From: Actinomadura coerulea
GTDB lineage: Bacteria > Actinomycetota > Actinomycetes > Streptosporangiales > Streptosporangiaceae
Assembly (NCBI RefSeq): GCF_014208105.1
Contig: NZ_JACHMQ010000001.1
Span: forward strand, 558,001-622,000
DNA length: 64,000 nt
Reading direction: 5' to 3'
Shown here piece by piece: positions 18,029-27,499 of this stretch (within the stretch, counting starts at the first letter, position 1; each line of letters starts with the position of its first letter). The notes beneath the pieces were generated by a model. The model had not been told where the DNA came from, made no database searches, and saw only the letters and a program-made list of their open reading frames with translations. Both the position numbers and the translations under genes were made by a program.

Positions 18029-18766
18029 TCAGAAGGCGGCGAGCAGGCGGGGCTCCAGCCGGTACTCCTTGGCCGTCCCCGGCCCGTCCGGCTCGATCCG
18101 GTAGGCGCCCGCCTCCCGCCGGTAGGAGACGGCCTGGACGAACTCGGTGCCGACGTAGTGCAGGCCGACCGCCTCGTCGGCCGCGTACCCGCCCGGCAGG
18201 GTGCCCTCGCCGACGAGCTGCTGGAGCAGCGGCCGCCGCTGCGGGTCGCTGTCGTAGTGGACGCCGCACGAGTACGGCAGGAATCCGAGGCCGTCGGTCA
18301 GCGGGCGCAGCTGCGGCCCGAAGGAGTCGGTGTTGCCGCCGGCGTGCCAGCACAGCGCGCCCGCGCTCTGCCCGGAAAGCACGACGCCCTCCTGCCACGC
18401 CTCCCGCAGGATCTCGTCGAGGCCGTGCAGCCGCCACAGCGCCAGCAGGTTCGCGACGCTGCCGCCCGACACGTACAGCAGGTCCTGGCCGAGCAGGTGC
18501 GCCCGGACGTCGGCGACGTTCGGCATCGGGAACAGCGCGAGATGGCTGACCTCGGCGTCCATCGAGGAGAACGCGGCGTAGGAGCGCGCGATGTACTCGG
18601 CGCCGTCGCCGACGGCCGTCGTCAGGAAGCAGACGCGGGGGCGGTCCTGGCCGGTCAGGTCGAACGCGTAGCGCAGCAGCGGGCTCGGGGCCAGGCCCTC
18701 CCGGCCGTCCGGCAGGAAGGTGCCCCCGCCGATCGCGAGGATGTGCGGCTGTCCGTCGGTGCTCAT
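18029..18766 (-). CDS. Peptidase E-like protein (family S51)
   Basis: 245 residues of the class I glutamine amidotransferase-like fold used by S51 dipeptidases, which cleave Asp-X dipeptides, and by cyanophycinase. Seen: [25 protein letters not shown], and the nucleophile elbow [12 protein letters not shown], with Ser taking the place of the amidotransferase Cys. GAGGGGGA precedes the ATG. No cyanophycin synthetase is in the window, so a general dipeptidase role is more likely. No signal peptide. Confidence 0.85.
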   Translation of the reverse strand: MSTDGQPHILAIGGGTFLPDGREGLAPSPLLRYAFDLTGQDRPRVCFLTTAVGDGAEYIARSYAAFSSMDAEVSHLALFPMPNVADVRAHLLGQDLLYVSGGSVANLLALWRLHGLDEILREAWQEGVVLSGQSAGALCWHAGGNTDSFGPQLRPLTDGLGFLPYSCGVHYDSDPQRRPLLQQLVGEGTLPGGYAADEAVGLHYVGTEFVQAVSYRREAGAYRIEPDGPGTAKEYRLEPRLLAAF

Positions 18767-18850
18767 GCATCCCCCTCGTAGGCCATCCGTCTCATTGTCA
18801 CCGTATGACTACCGAACGGGATCGGCTGGGATTTTGACGATTCTTGGGAC

Positions 18851-19738
18851 TCACAGGACGGCGGCGATCGCCGACTCGACGTCCTCGTGCGCGAACCGGA
18901 ACCCGGCGTCCAGCAGCCGGCGCGGCAGGATCCGCTGGCTGACCAGCGGCCCCTCGTCGGCGAAGCCGCCGAGGGCGGCGCGCAGCGCGAACTTCGGGAC
19001 CGACAGCCGCGCGGGGCGGTGCAGGGCGCGGCCGACCGCCTTGGTGTAGGCGTCGTTGGTCACCGGGTTCGGGGCGGTCAGGTTGACCGGCCCGGCGATC
19101 TCGGTGCCGACGAGGAACCGCAGCGCCGCGACCTCGTCGGGGAGGGAGATCCAGCTCGTCCACTGCCGGCCGTCGCCGAGGTCGCCGCCGAGGCCGAACC
19201 TGAACAGCGGGAGGGTGCGCCCGAGGACGCCGCCCTCGCGGGCCAGCACGACGCCCGTCCGCGGGTGCACGACCCGGACCCCGGCCTCCCGCGCGGGCGC
19301 GGCCGCCGCCTCCCAGTCGCGGACGAGGTCGGCGAGGAAGCCCTCTCCGGCGGGGGAGTCCTCGTCGGCCTCACGGTCGCCGGTGTCGCCGTAGTAGCCG
19401 ATCGCCGACCCGCAGACCAGCACGCGGGGCCGGGGCGAGGCCGCCGCGATCGCCTCGGCGAGCGTGCGGGTGCCGGTCAGGCGGCTGTCGCGGATCTTCT
19501 GCTTGTACGCCTTCGTCCACGGCCGGTCGCCGACCCCGGCGCCCGCCAGGTGCACGACGGCGTCGGCTCCCTCCAGCGACTCCCTGTCGACGCAGCCGTC
19601 GGCCGGCGACCAGCGCGCCTCGTCGGGGCGGGACGGCTCCCTGCGCACCAGCCGGACGACGTCGTGGCCGTCCTCGCGAAGGGACCGCACCAGCGCCGAG
19701 CCGATGAGGCCCGACGAGCCCGTGACGGTGATCCTCAT
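18851..19738 (-). CDS. TIGR01777-family NAD(P)-binding epimerase-like protein
   Basis: Extended SDR protein with the Rossmann start MRITVTGSSGLIGSALVRSL and, further on, RVLVCGSAIGYYGDTGDR (active-site YYG region) and GPVNLTAPNPVTNDAYTKA. It ends in a C-terminal DUF1731-like segment. Homologous to the gene beside dlaT and lipB in mycobacteria (Rv2216). The substrate is unknown; despite the name, epimerase activity is unproven. I use the ATG at 19738, which matches the family N-terminus; an ATG at 19750 gives four more residues. Confidence 0.87.
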   Translation of the reverse strand: MRITVTGSSGLIGSALVRSLREDGHDVVRLVRREPSRPDEARWSPADGCVDRESLEGADAVVHLAGAGVGDRPWTKAYKQKIRDSRLTGTRTLAEAIAAASPRPRVLVCGSAIGYYGDTGDREADEDSPAGEGFLADLVRDWEAAAAPAREAGVRVVHPRTGVVLAREGGVLGRTLPLFRFGLGGDLGDGRQWTSWISLPDEVAALRFLVGTEIAGPVNLTAPNPVTNDAYTKAVGRALHRPARLSVPKFALRAALGGFADEGPLVSQRILPRRLLDAGFRFAHEDVESAIAAVL

Positions 19739-19877
19739 AGCCCCAGCCATACCCCCAGCGTAGAGGGACGGCACCGCCGGACGCCGACACTCCGCGGCGG
19801 GTCCCGCGTTTCCCCGGACGCGCGGGACCCCGCCGGCCTTGCGGGCGCGGCGGGGTCCGGCGGACGTGCGGGAGGGG

Positions 19878-21386
19878 TCAGAGGCCGAGGTCGGCCTCGA
19901 AGTTGCCCTCCTCCAGGCGGTGCTTGACCGTGGCGAGGAAGCGGGCCGCGTCCGCGCCGTCGATCAGGCGGTGGTCGTAGGTCAGCGCCAGGTAGACCAT
20001 CGACCGGACCGCGATGACCTCGCCCAGCTCCGGGTCGTCGATGACGGCCGGGCGCTTGACGACGGCGCCGGTGCCGAGCATGGCGACCTGCGGCTGGTTG
20101 AGGATCGGGGTGTCGAACAGGGCGCCGCGGCTGCCGGTGTTGGTCAGCGTGAACGTGCCGCCGGCCAGCTCGTCCGGGCTCACCTTGTTGGTGCGGGTGC
20201 GCTCGGCGATGTCGGCGATCCGCTGCGCGAGGCCGCCCAGGTTGAGCTGGCCCGCGTTGTGCACGACCGGGACCATCAGGCCGCGCTCGGGCACGTCGAC
20301 GGCGATGGAGAGGTTCTCCACCTCGTGGTAGGTGACCTCGTTGGTCTCGCCGTTGATGACCGCGTTCAGCTTCGGGTGGGTCTTGAGGGCCTCGACCGTC
20401 GCCAGCGCGAAGAACGGCATGAACGACAGCTTGACGCCCTCGCGGGCCTGGAAGTCGGCCTTGGCCTGCTCGCGCAGCCGCGCGATCTTGGTGATGTCCA
20501 CCTCGACCACGGTGGTGAGCTGCGCGGACACCTGGAGCGACTCGACCATGCGGCGGGCGATCGTCTGCCGCATCCGCGACATCTTCTCGGTCCGGCCGCG
20601 CAGCGCCATCTGCTCGGCGGGGGCGCCGGCGGGCGCGGGGGCGGCGTGCCGTCCGGCGGGGGCCTGCGCCGGGGCGGGCGCGGGTGCGGCCGGGGCGGCG
20701 GCGGGCGCGGCCTGCTGCTGAGCGGCCTGCTGGGCGGCGCGGGCCGCCTCCAGGACGTCCTGCTTGCGGATGCGGCCGCCGACGCCGGTGCCCTTGACCG
20801 TGCCGAGGTCCACACTGTGCTCGGCCGCCAGCTTGCGGACCAGCGGAGTGACGTACGGGCCCTCGCCCGGCTCCGTCTGCTGCTGGGCGGGCTGCTGCGC
20901 GGCCGGGGCCGGCGCGGGCGGCTGCTGCTGGGCCTGCGGCTGCGGCGCCGGGGCGGGCGCCGGGGACGGCGGGGCCGCGGGCTGCTGCTGCGCGGGCGGC
21001 GGCCACGCGGCGGGCGGCGGGGCCTGCTGCTGGGCCTGGGCCTGGGGCTGCTGCTCCTGCTGCGGGGCCTCCTGCTGCGGGGCCTCCTGCTGGGGCTCCG
21101 CCTCCTTCTCCTCGGCGACCGGGGCGCCGCCGCCGGACGGCGCCTCGCCCTCGTCGCCGATGACGGCCAGCTCGGCGCCGACCTCGACGGTCTCGTCCTC
21201 GGCGACGGTGATGCTGGTGAGGATGCCCGAGGCGGGGGAGGGGATCTCGGTGTCGACCTTGTCGGTGGACACCTCGAGGAGCGGCTCGTCGGTCTCGACG
21301 CGCTCGCCCTCCTTCTTGAGCCAGCGGGTGACGGTGCCCTCGGTGACGCTCTCGCCGAGCTGGGGCATGGTGACGGAGACCGGCAT
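19878..21386 (-). CDS. sucB: 2-oxoacid dehydrogenase E2, dihydrolipoamide succinyl/acetyltransferase
   Basis: Core acyltransferase of the 2-oxoglutarate or pyruvate dehydrogenase complex. Domain order: one lipoyl domain (residues 1-75, lipoyl Lys in STDKVDTE), a very long Gln/Ala/Pro-rich linker of about 85 residues, a peripheral subunit-binding domain ([20 protein letters not shown]), a second Ala/Pro linker, then the catalytic domain ending [17 protein letters not shown] with the active-site His. 502 residues. It lies directly downstream of lpdA (E3), 36 bp apart, and near lipA and lipB, which supply its cofactor. Which substrate complex it serves cannot be told from sequence; mycobacterial DlaT serves pyruvate dehydrogenase. 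Confidence 0.93.
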   Translation of the reverse strand: MPVSVTMPQLGESVTEGTVTRWLKKEGERVETDEPLLEVSTDKVDTEIPSPASGILTSITVAEDETVEVGAELAVIGDEGEAPSGGGAPVAEEKEAEPQQEAPQQEAPQQEQQPQAQAQQQAPPPAAWPPPAQQQPAAPPSPAPAPAPQPQAQQQPPAPAPAAQQPAQQQTEPGEGPYVTPLVRKLAAEHSVDLGTVKGTGVGGRIRKQDVLEAARAAQQAAQQQAAPAAAPAAPAPAPAQAPAGRHAAPAPAGAPAEQMALRGRTEKMSRMRQTIARRMVESLQVSAQLTTVVEVDITKIARLREQAKADFQAREGVKLSFMPFFALATVEALKTHPKLNAVINGETNEVTYHEVENLSIAVDVPERGLMVPVVHNAGQLNLGGLAQRIADIAERTRTNKVSPDELAGGTFTLTNTGSRGALFDTPILNQPQVAMLGTGAVVKRPAVIDDPELGEVIAVRSMVYLALTYDHRLIDGADAARFLATVKHRLEEGNFEADLGL

Positions 21387-21422
21387 GTCTCAGCGACTCC
21401 TTCGGAATACTTGTGCGGCTTC

Positions 21423-22814
21423 TCAGCCGTGCACGTGCAGTGGTTTGCCGGCGAGGGCGAGATGCGCCTCGCCGACCGCCTCGGACTGGGTCGGGTGGGG
21501 GTGGATCAGCTGGGCGACCTCGCCGGGCAGGGCCTCCCAGTTGTAGATGAGCTGCCCCTCCGCGATGAGCTCGCCGACGCGTGCGCCGACCATGTGGAGG
21601 CCGAGGACGGGGCCGTCCACGGCCGCGATCACCTTGACCTCGCCCTGCGTCCCCAGGATCTTGCTCTTGGGGTTGCCGGCCAGGTCGTAGGTGACCTCCT
21701 TGATCTCGTACCCGCGCTCACGGGCCACGGCGGACGTGATGCCGACCGAGGCCACCTCGGGGTCGGAGTAGGTGATGCGAGGGACGCCGTCGTAGTCGAT
21801 CGGCGGCGGGGTGAGCCCGCTCAGCCGCTCGGCGACGAGGATTCCCTCGGCGAAGCCGACATGGGCCAGCTGTGGGGTCGGGATCAGGTCGCCGACCGCG
21901 GAGATGGTGGGGACGCTCGTCCGGCAGTACTCGTCGACCTTGACGTACCCGCGCTCGGTCTCGACGCCGGCCTCGGCCAGGCCGATGCCGTCGGAGACCG
22001 GTCCGCGGCCCACCGCGACGAGCAGCAGCTCCGCGTCGATGGTCTTGCCGTCCTCGAGGGTGACCGAGATGCCGCCCTGCGTCGTCTTGGCGCTCTGGAA
22101 CCGGGTGCCGAGCTCGAACCTGATGCCGCGCTTGCGGAAGGCGCGCTCCAGCCGCTTGGAGCTGGACTCCTCCTCCAGCGGGAGCAGGTGCGGCAGCGCC
22201 TCGACGATCGTGACGTCGGCGCCGAACGAGCGCCACACGCTGGCGAACTCGACGCCGATGACGCCGCCGCCGAGGATCACGACCGAGCCGGGGACGTGCT
22301 CCAGCCGCAGCGCGTGGTCACTGGAGATGACGCGCTCGCCGTCGATGTCCAGGCCGGGCAGCGACTTCGGCGCCGACCCGGTGCCGAGCACGATGTGCCC
22401 GCCCTCGATGCGGCGGGTGCCCTCGGCGGTCTCGACCTCGACCGCGGTGGGGCCGGCCAGCCGGCCGGTGCCGTGCACGACCTCGATGCCCCGGGACTTG
22501 ATCAGCCCGGTGAGGCCCTTGACGGTCGTCGAGACGACCTTGTCCTTGTAGGCGTTCACCCCGGCCACGTCGATGCCCTCGAAGGTGGCCTTCACGCCGA
22601 ACTTCGCCGCCTCGCGGGACTGGTCCGCCACCTCGGCCGCGTGCAGCAGCGCCTTGGTGGGGATGCAGCCGCGGTTGAGACACGTCCCGCCGAGCGACTC
22701 GTCGCGCTCGATGAGCGCGACCGACCTGCCGAGCTCGGCGGCGCGCAGCGCGCACGCGTAACCGCCGCTGCCGGCACCCAGGACGACGATGTCGAAGGGG
22801 CCGTTGTTGGCCAC
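21423..22814 (-). CDS. lpdA: Dihydrolipoyl dehydrogenase (E3)
   Basis: FAD disulfide reductase that reoxidises dihydrolipoamide with NAD. Seen: the FAD-binding GAGSGGYACALRAAELG, the redox disulfide GGTCLNRGCIPTKAL, the NAD-binding GGGVIGVEFASVW, and the C-terminal HPHPTQSEAVGEA with the catalytic His-Glu pair. 463 residues. The lpdA-sucB order with 36 bp between suggests one transcript from about 22.8 kb. A GGAAAGGGAGC site precedes the ATG. E1 is not in the window. Confidence 0.96.
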   Translation of the reverse strand: MANNGPFDIVVLGAGSGGYACALRAAELGRSVALIERDESLGGTCLNRGCIPTKALLHAAEVADQSREAAKFGVKATFEGIDVAGVNAYKDKVVSTTVKGLTGLIKSRGIEVVHGTGRLAGPTAVEVETAEGTRRIEGGHIVLGTGSAPKSLPGLDIDGERVISSDHALRLEHVPGSVVILGGGVIGVEFASVWRSFGADVTIVEALPHLLPLEEESSSKRLERAFRKRGIRFELGTRFQSAKTTQGGISVTLEDGKTIDAELLLVAVGRGPVSDGIGLAEAGVETERGYVKVDEYCRTSVPTISAVGDLIPTPQLAHVGFAEGILVAERLSGLTPPPIDYDGVPRITYSDPEVASVGITSAVARERGYEIKEVTYDLAGNPKSKILGTQGEVKVIAAVDGPVLGLHMVGARVGELIAEGQLIYNWEALPGEVAQLIHPHPTQSEAVGEAHLALAGKPLHVHG

Positions 22815-22973
22815 TGGACGCTCCCTTTCCCCGGTTGTGGCGCCGCGTGGATCGCGGCGCCCTGGGCGGGGCGGGGCGCACCGGCAGTCCGGGCCCCCAC
22901 CGCCACAAGAAAACCTATTCTGTCCTCCGCCCGCTCACAGCGGGCGGGACCCCCGTGGAATTCCCGTGGCCCC

Positions 22974-24452
22974 CTACAGGACGCCCGCGGCGACGTCCTC
23001 GGCGATCTGGACCAGTGTGCGCGCCGCGGCGCCGGTGCCGCCCTTCGGCGTGTACCCGTACGGCTCGCCCTTGTGGAAGGCGGGGCCCGCGATGTCCAGG
23101 TGGGCCCACTTGACGCCGTCGGGCACGAACTCCTTGAGGAACGTCCCGGCGACCAGCATGCCGCCCCAGCGCTCGCCGCTGATGTTGGCGATGTCGGCGA
23201 CCGCCGAGTCGAGGCCCTTGCGCAGCTCCGGGGGCAGCGGCATGCCCCAGGAGGCCTCGCCCGCGCGGTCGGCCGCCGCGACGACCTTCTCGCGCACGCC
23301 GTCGTCGTTGGCCATGACGCCGAAGGTGCGGGTGCCGAGGGCGACGAGCTGCGCGCCGGTCAGCGTGGCGACGTCCACGATGAGGTCGGGGGAGTCCTCG
23401 CCGGCGCGGACGAGGGCGTCGGCCATGACGAGCCGGCCCTCGGCGTCGGTGTTGAGGACCTCCACGGTCTTGCCGCCGTAGACGCGCAGCACGTCGGACG
23501 GGCGCTGCGCGGTGCCGCTCGGCATGTTCTCGGCGATGGCGAGGTAGCCGACGACGTTGACCGCGGGGCGCAGCTCGGCGATGGCGGCGAGCGCGCCGAG
23601 CACGGCGGCCGCGCCGCCCATGTCGGACTTCATCCAGTCCATCGCGTCGGCGGGCTTGAGGGACAGACCGCCGGAGTCGAACGTGATGCCCTTGCCGACG
23701 AGGGCGAGCGTCCTTCCCGCCTCCGGGTGGGTGTAGGCGAGCCGGACGAGCCGCGGCGGGTTGACAGAGCCCTGCCCGACGCCCGCGATGCCGCCGTACC
23801 CGCCCTCGACGAGGGCCTTCTCGTCCAGCACCTCGATGGCGAGGCCGGTCTCGCCGGCGACCCGCTCGGCCTCGCCGGCGAAGTCCTCGGGGGACAGGTG
23901 GGAGGGCGGGGTGTTCACCAGGTCGCGGACGAGCTTGACCGACGCGGCGAGGGTGCGGGCGCGCCCGAGGGCGGCCTCCTCGGAGACGGGCGCGACCAGG
24001 CGGATCTCCTCGACCGGGCTCTTGTGGCCGTCGCCGGTGCGGAAGGCGTCGAAGGAGTAGGCGCCGAGCAGCGCGCCCAGCGCGACGGCCTCGACGGCCT
24101 CGGCGCCGGAGGCGGGGAGCGCGACCGCGACCCGGGCGGTGCCCGCCAGGGAGCGGACGGCGGCGCCGGCGGCGCGGCGCAGGTCCTCGGCGGACGGGTC
24201 CTCGCCCAGCCCGGCGGCCACGATGACCTTGGCGGGGACGGCGCCGAGCGAGGGCAGCCGGGTCACCTCGCCGGCCTTGCCGGTGGCGCCGAGCGCGCCG
24301 AGCGCGTCCGCGAGCCTGCCGTCCATCGCGCGGTCCAGGGCTTGCGCGCCCTCGGCCGGCGAGGCGCCCGCCGCAGCGGGTGCGACGCCGATCACGATCG
24401 CGTCGACGTCGAGGCCGGCCAGGTCTGCGCTGTCAAGGCTGATGCTCGTCAC
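22974..24452 (-). CDS. pepA: Leucyl aminopeptidase (family M17)
   Basis: Cytosolic two-metal aminopeptidase, normally hexameric. Seen in the catalytic half: VGKGITFDSGGLSLKPADAM with metal-binding Lys and Asp, WMKSDMGGAA, and the signature NTDAEGRLVMADAL. About 492 residues. The start is not obvious: the GTG at 24452 gives the natural N-terminus, but the AGGAGG lies about 17 bases away, too far for normal pairing, and the frame stays open to 24506. It follows cobU-cobS in the same direction after 82 bp. Confidence 0.93.
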   Translation of the reverse strand: MTSISLDSADLAGLDVDAIVIGVAPAAAGASPAEGAQALDRAMDGRLADALGALGATGKAGEVTRLPSLGAVPAKVIVAAGLGEDPSAEDLRRAAGAAVRSLAGTARVAVALPASGAEAVEAVALGALLGAYSFDAFRTGDGHKSPVEEIRLVAPVSEEAALGRARTLAASVKLVRDLVNTPPSHLSPEDFAGEAERVAGETGLAIEVLDEKALVEGGYGGIAGVGQGSVNPPRLVRLAYTHPEAGRTLALVGKGITFDSGGLSLKPADAMDWMKSDMGGAAAVLGALAAIAELRPAVNVVGYLAIAENMPSGTAQRPSDVLRVYGGKTVEVLNTDAEGRLVMADALVRAGEDSPDLIVDVATLTGAQLVALGTRTFGVMANDDGVREKVVAAADRAGEASWGMPLPPELRKGLDSAVADIANISGERWGGMLVAGTFLKEFVPDGVKWAHLDIAGPAFHKGEPYGYTPKGGTGAAARTLVQIAEDVAAGVL

Positions 24453-24534
24453 GTAGCCCGATGTTAGTCCTCCTGGTGACCGCTTTCGCCCTTTTGGATC
24501 AAGCATTGCCCTCCCGGGGGCGGCCGCCGCGTCG

Positions 24535-25293
24535 TCAGGGCAGCGCCGCGAGGGCGACCAGCGCGGCCGTCGCGGCGACCTCGACGAGGGCGCCGAGCAC
24601 GTCGCCGGTCACCCCGCCGAGGCGGCGCACGGCGCGGCGCAGCACCGGCAGGGCGGCGGCGAGCCCGGCGGCCACCGCCGCCGCGCCGTGCAGGGCGCCG
24701 CCGGGGCCGCCTGCGGCCAGTCCCGCGGCCGTCGCGGCCACCAGGACGGCGGCCGTGGCGGCCAGCGCCGCGCGTGTCGGCACGGTGCCCGCCACCAGGG
24801 CCCCGAGGCCGCCGGGACGGGCGGACGGGACCCCCGTGCGGCACGCCCACGCGAGCGCCAGCCGGCCGGTGGCCGACGCGATGAGCGCGGCGAGGGCGGG
24901 ATGCGGCGCCGAGGCGAGGGCGGCCACCTGGACCAGCAGCGTCAGCAGCAGGGTGACGACGCCGAACGGGCCGATGTCGGACCGCTTCATGATCGCCAGT
25001 GCCTCGGCGGCGGGCCGCCCGCTGCCGAGGCCGTCGGCGAGGTCGGCGAGGCCGTCCAGGTGCAGGGCGCGGGTGACCGCCGCCGCCGCGGCCACCGCGA
25101 GCGCCGCGGCGAGCAGGCCGGACAGGCCGAGCGGACCGCCCGCGAGCAGGACCAGCGCGGCGGCCCCGCCCGGGATCAGCCCTGCGGCGGGGGCGAGCAG
25201 CATCGCCGAGCGCGCGGCGTCCCGGTCGACCCGGCCCGTGCCCAGCGGGACGACCGTGAGCAGTGTGACCGCCAGCCGCAGGCCGGCGGTCAT
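24535..25293 (-). CDS. cobS: Adenosylcobinamide-GDP ribazoletransferase
   Basis: Joins adenosylcobinamide-GDP to alpha-ribazole, the last assembly step of coenzyme B12, in the membrane. 252 residues, almost all hydrophobic Ala/Leu/Val helices. The family motif is LHLDGLADLADGLGSGRP, with its acidic Mg-binding residues, followed by MKRSDIGPFG. It lies 16 bp downstream of cobU. No cobT is in the window. Confidence 0.94.
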   Translation of the reverse strand: MTAGLRLAVTLLTVVPLGTGRVDRDAARSAMLLAPAAGLIPGGAAALVLLAGGPLGLSGLLAAALAVAAAAAVTRALHLDGLADLADGLGSGRPAAEALAIMKRSDIGPFGVVTLLLTLLVQVAALASAPHPALAALIASATGRLALAWACRTGVPSARPGGLGALVAGTVPTRAALAATAAVLVAATAAGLAAGGPGGALHGAAAVAAGLAAALPVLRRAVRRLGGVTGDVLGALVEVAATAALVALAALP

Positions 25294-25309
25294 CGCGGGT
25301 CCGGGAAGG

Positions 25310-26254
25310 TCACGGGAGCTCCATGACGCGGCCCGCGACGACCAGCGCCGCCTCCTCGGACTCGGCCGCGAGCCGCTGGTTGGCCCGGCCGAGGACGTCC
25401 CGGAAGGCGCGCCCGGACACCGTCGTCGGCACCAGCGACAGGCCGACCTCGTCGCTCACCGCGACGACCCGCGCCGCCGTGCCCCGCCAGGCCGCGACCA
25501 GGCCGTCCACGAGCGGCCCCACCCGCGCCGGCTCCTCCCAGGCGTCCGTCTCGGACATCGCGGCCGCGAGCCAGGTGCCGATGCCGTCCACCAGGACCGG
25601 GCCGGCCGCCGACGCGAGCACGCCGGCGAGCTCGGTCGTCTCCACGGTGCGCCACCACGCCGGGCGGCGCAGCCGGTGCGCGGCGACGCGCTCGGCCCAT
25701 TCGGGGTCGTCGCCTCGGACGGGGCCGGTCGCGACGTAGAGGACGTCCGAACACGCGGCCAGGCGCGTTTCGGCCTCGGCCGACTTGCCCGACCGGCTCC
25801 CGCCGAGGAGCAGAGTCCGGAACGGGCCCTGCTCCGGGCGGTTCCAGAAGGCCATGCGCCGGTCCAGCTCGGACGGCGAGGACAGGCGGTGGTCGACGTG
25901 GACGGCCATGACCCGCGTCTGCGGCGTCACCGCCCCGATATGGCGCAGGTAACCCAGATGGTCCGGCGACCCGGCCATGTCCAGCAGCACGGCCTCGTAC
26001 TCGGCGCCCCCGGAGGGCTCCGGCCTGGCCCCCGGGCCCGCCGCCACCAGCGCACGCCCCCCGCCCGGCGCGCGGACCTCGTAGCCGCCGGGCACGTCCG
26101 TCCGCGGCAGGTCCTCCAGCGCGGCGCCGTCGACCTCGGCGGCGAACGGCTCGTACCGGACTCCCGCCGCGCGCAGCCGGCCGCACGACGCGCACCGGCA
26201 TCCCGGCGCCGGCCAGCCCTGTGCGGCGGCGACGCCGCGAAGCTCGATGTTCAT
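25310..26254 (-). CDS. cobU: Adenosylcobinamide kinase/guanylyltransferase with an extra N-terminal domain
   Basis: The C-terminal 170 residues are CobU: Walker A TLLLGGSRSGKSAEAE, then VLYVATGPV and VLVDGIGTWLA, and VVAVSDEVGLSLVP. It phosphorylates adenosylcobinamide and then adds GMP. The first 140 residues are an additional domain starting MNIELRGVAAAQG, with GWPAPGCRCASCG like the metal-site loop of PhnP/PqqB metallo-beta-lactamase proteins, and later DMAGSPDHLGYL and HVDHRLSSPSELDR. The canonical HxHxDH is not intact. The ATG at 26254 starts this domain; the frame upstream is spurious. First gene of cobU-cobS. Confidence 0.9.
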   Translation of the reverse strand: MNIELRGVAAAQGWPAPGCRCASCGRLRAAGVRYEPFAAEVDGAALEDLPRTDVPGGYEVRAPGGGRALVAAGPGARPEPSGGAEYEAVLLDMAGSPDHLGYLRHIGAVTPQTRVMAVHVDHRLSSPSELDRRMAFWNRPEQGPFRTLLLGGSRSGKSAEAETRLAACSDVLYVATGPVRGDDPEWAERVAAHRLRRPAWWRTVETTELAGVLASAAGPVLVDGIGTWLAAAMSETDAWEEPARVGPLVDGLVAAWRGTAARVVAVSDEVGLSLVPTTVSGRAFRDVLGRANQRLAAESEEAALVVAGRVMELP

Positions 26255-26319
26255 CCCACCGCGAACTCTACGGTTACCCTCGCCTGGAAGGATCACGACG
26301 TCCCCCTGGAGGATTTCCG

Positions 26320-27201
26320 GTGGGTAACCCCCCGAACGCGCCCTGGCCCCCGCGACCGGGCCAGGGCGGACAGCAGCCGCCCTACGGCCCGCCTGCCTTC
26401 CCGCCTGGCGGACCCGCGCCGGGCCCCCCGCCGGGATGGCGGCCGGGGCCGCCCGGCATGCCGGGAGCGCCCCCGCCGGGCCGCCGCGGCGGTGGCGGCC
26501 TGGTGATCGCACTGGTCGGGGCCGGGCTCGTCCTGGTGCTGGCGGTGGCCGCCGTCTTCGTCTTCCTCGTCCAGGGAGGCGACGACGGGGGAGGCGGCGG
26601 CGAGGAGCAGCTGAGGGTCGGCAAGATCGCCGGCGGCGCGGAGGCCACGCCCCTCGCGGACGGCGGCCTCACCATGGCCCGGCCGGGCGTCACGTCCCCG
26701 GTCGTCGACATCTACGAGGACTTCGCCTGCCCGCCCTGCGGCGCCTTCGACCGCAAGCACGACCCGATGCTCAAGCGGCTGGCCGTCGAGGGCCGCGCCA
26801 AGGTCGTCTTCCACCCGATGCTGATCTTCGGTGAGGGCACGCAGCCGGCCCATGACAACTCGCTGCGGGCCGCGGCCGCGCTGCGCTGCGTCACCGACGG
26901 CGCCCACTGGCTGTCCTACCAGGACGCCCTCTACGCCCATCAGCCGGCGAACGAGAACGCCACCGGCTACCTGACCCAGGACCTGCTCTCCTACGCGGAA
27001 CCGCTGGGGCTCACCGGCGACGAGTTCACCTCGTGCGTGAAGAACCAGCGCCACGCCGCGAGCGTGAAGACCGTCAGCCAGGGCTACATATCGTCCGGGA
27101 TCCAGGGGACGCCCAGCGTGCGGGTCAACGGGCGGACGCTCAGCCAGTCCGACACCGAGAGCCCGGACGCGCTGCGCCGTGCCATAGAGGCCGCCGCCTG
27201 A
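26320..27201 (+). CDS. Membrane-anchored DsbA-like thioredoxin-fold protein
   Basis: 293 residues. A Pro/Gly-rich cytoplasmic tail of about 60 residues (many PPG repeats), one membrane helix (GLVIALVGAGLVLVLAVAAV), a Gly/Asp linker, then a thioredoxin-like domain facing outside with the redox motif FACPPCGAFD and a cis-Pro loop GTPSVRV. It most resembles DsbA_4/mycobacterial DsbA-like oxidoreductases. Two additional Cys (LRC and SC) occur later. The GTG at 26320 has GGAGG upstream. Divergent from cobU with 65 bp between; no cobalamin riboswitch is seen there. Confidence 0.86.
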   Translation: MGNPPNAPWPPRPGQGGQQPPYGPPAFPPGGPAPGPPPGWRPGPPGMPGAPPPGRRGGGGLVIALVGAGLVLVLAVAAVFVFLVQGGDDGGGGGEEQLRVGKIAGGAEATPLADGGLTMARPGVTSPVVDIYEDFACPPCGAFDRKHDPMLKRLAVEGRAKVVFHPMLIFGEGTQPAHDNSLRAAAALRCVTDGAHWLSYQDALYAHQPANENATGYLTQDLLSYAEPLGLTGDEFTSCVKNQRHAASVKTVSQGYISSGIQGTPSVRVNGRTLSQSDTESPDALRRAIEAAA

Positions 27202-27238
27202 CCGGCTAGTCTCACCGCGACGAGGGAGGTCGAGGGCG

Positions 27239-27436
27239 ATGGCGTGGAGCTGGCGGCTGGAGAAGGCCGACGGGCGGACGATCGGCATGTCGGAGGAGAC
27301 CTTCTCCACCCAGGCGGACGCGGAGAGCTGGCTGGGGGAGAATTGGCGGGGACTGCGCACCGAGGAGGTCGACAAGGTGACCCTCCTGGACGGCGACACC
27401 ATCGTGTACGGGATGAGCCTGCACGACCCGGAGTGA
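27239..27436 (+). CDS. 65-residue conserved-looking small protein
   Basis: Short acidic alpha/beta protein starting MAWSWRLEKADG and containing TFSTQADAESWLGENW and VTLLDGDTIVYGMSL. No Cys, no signal peptide. Two ribosome-binding purine runs (GGGAGG, GAGGGCG) lie upstream of the ATG, 37 bp after the DsbA-like gene on the same strand, so co-transcription is likely. I recall similar small actinobacterial proteins of unknown role but cannot name a family. Confidence 0.7.
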   Translation: MAWSWRLEKADGRTIGMSEETFSTQADAESWLGENWRGLRTEEVDKVTLLDGDTIVYGMSLHDPE

Positions 27437-27499
27437 CCGGCGGGGAAGGGAGAGGGCCGCGAAGCGTCGCGCTCCGCGGCCCCCGGGTGCTCGCCGGGC

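Noticed and set aside
22920-22960. CCCGCT...AGCGGG hairpin between lpdA and pepA as a terminator
   Set aside because: Only a 6-bp stem and no T tract; weaker than chance expectation in DNA of this composition.
19839-24467. A 1542-codon open frame on the plus strand
   Set aside because: It is antisense to sucB, lpdA and pepA, which have full family motifs. Very high GC removes stop codons from the shadow frame. The translation is repeat-like with no domain.
26255-26319. Cobalamin riboswitch upstream of cobU
   Set aside because: The gap to the divergent gene is only 65 bp and contains no B12-box-like sequence.
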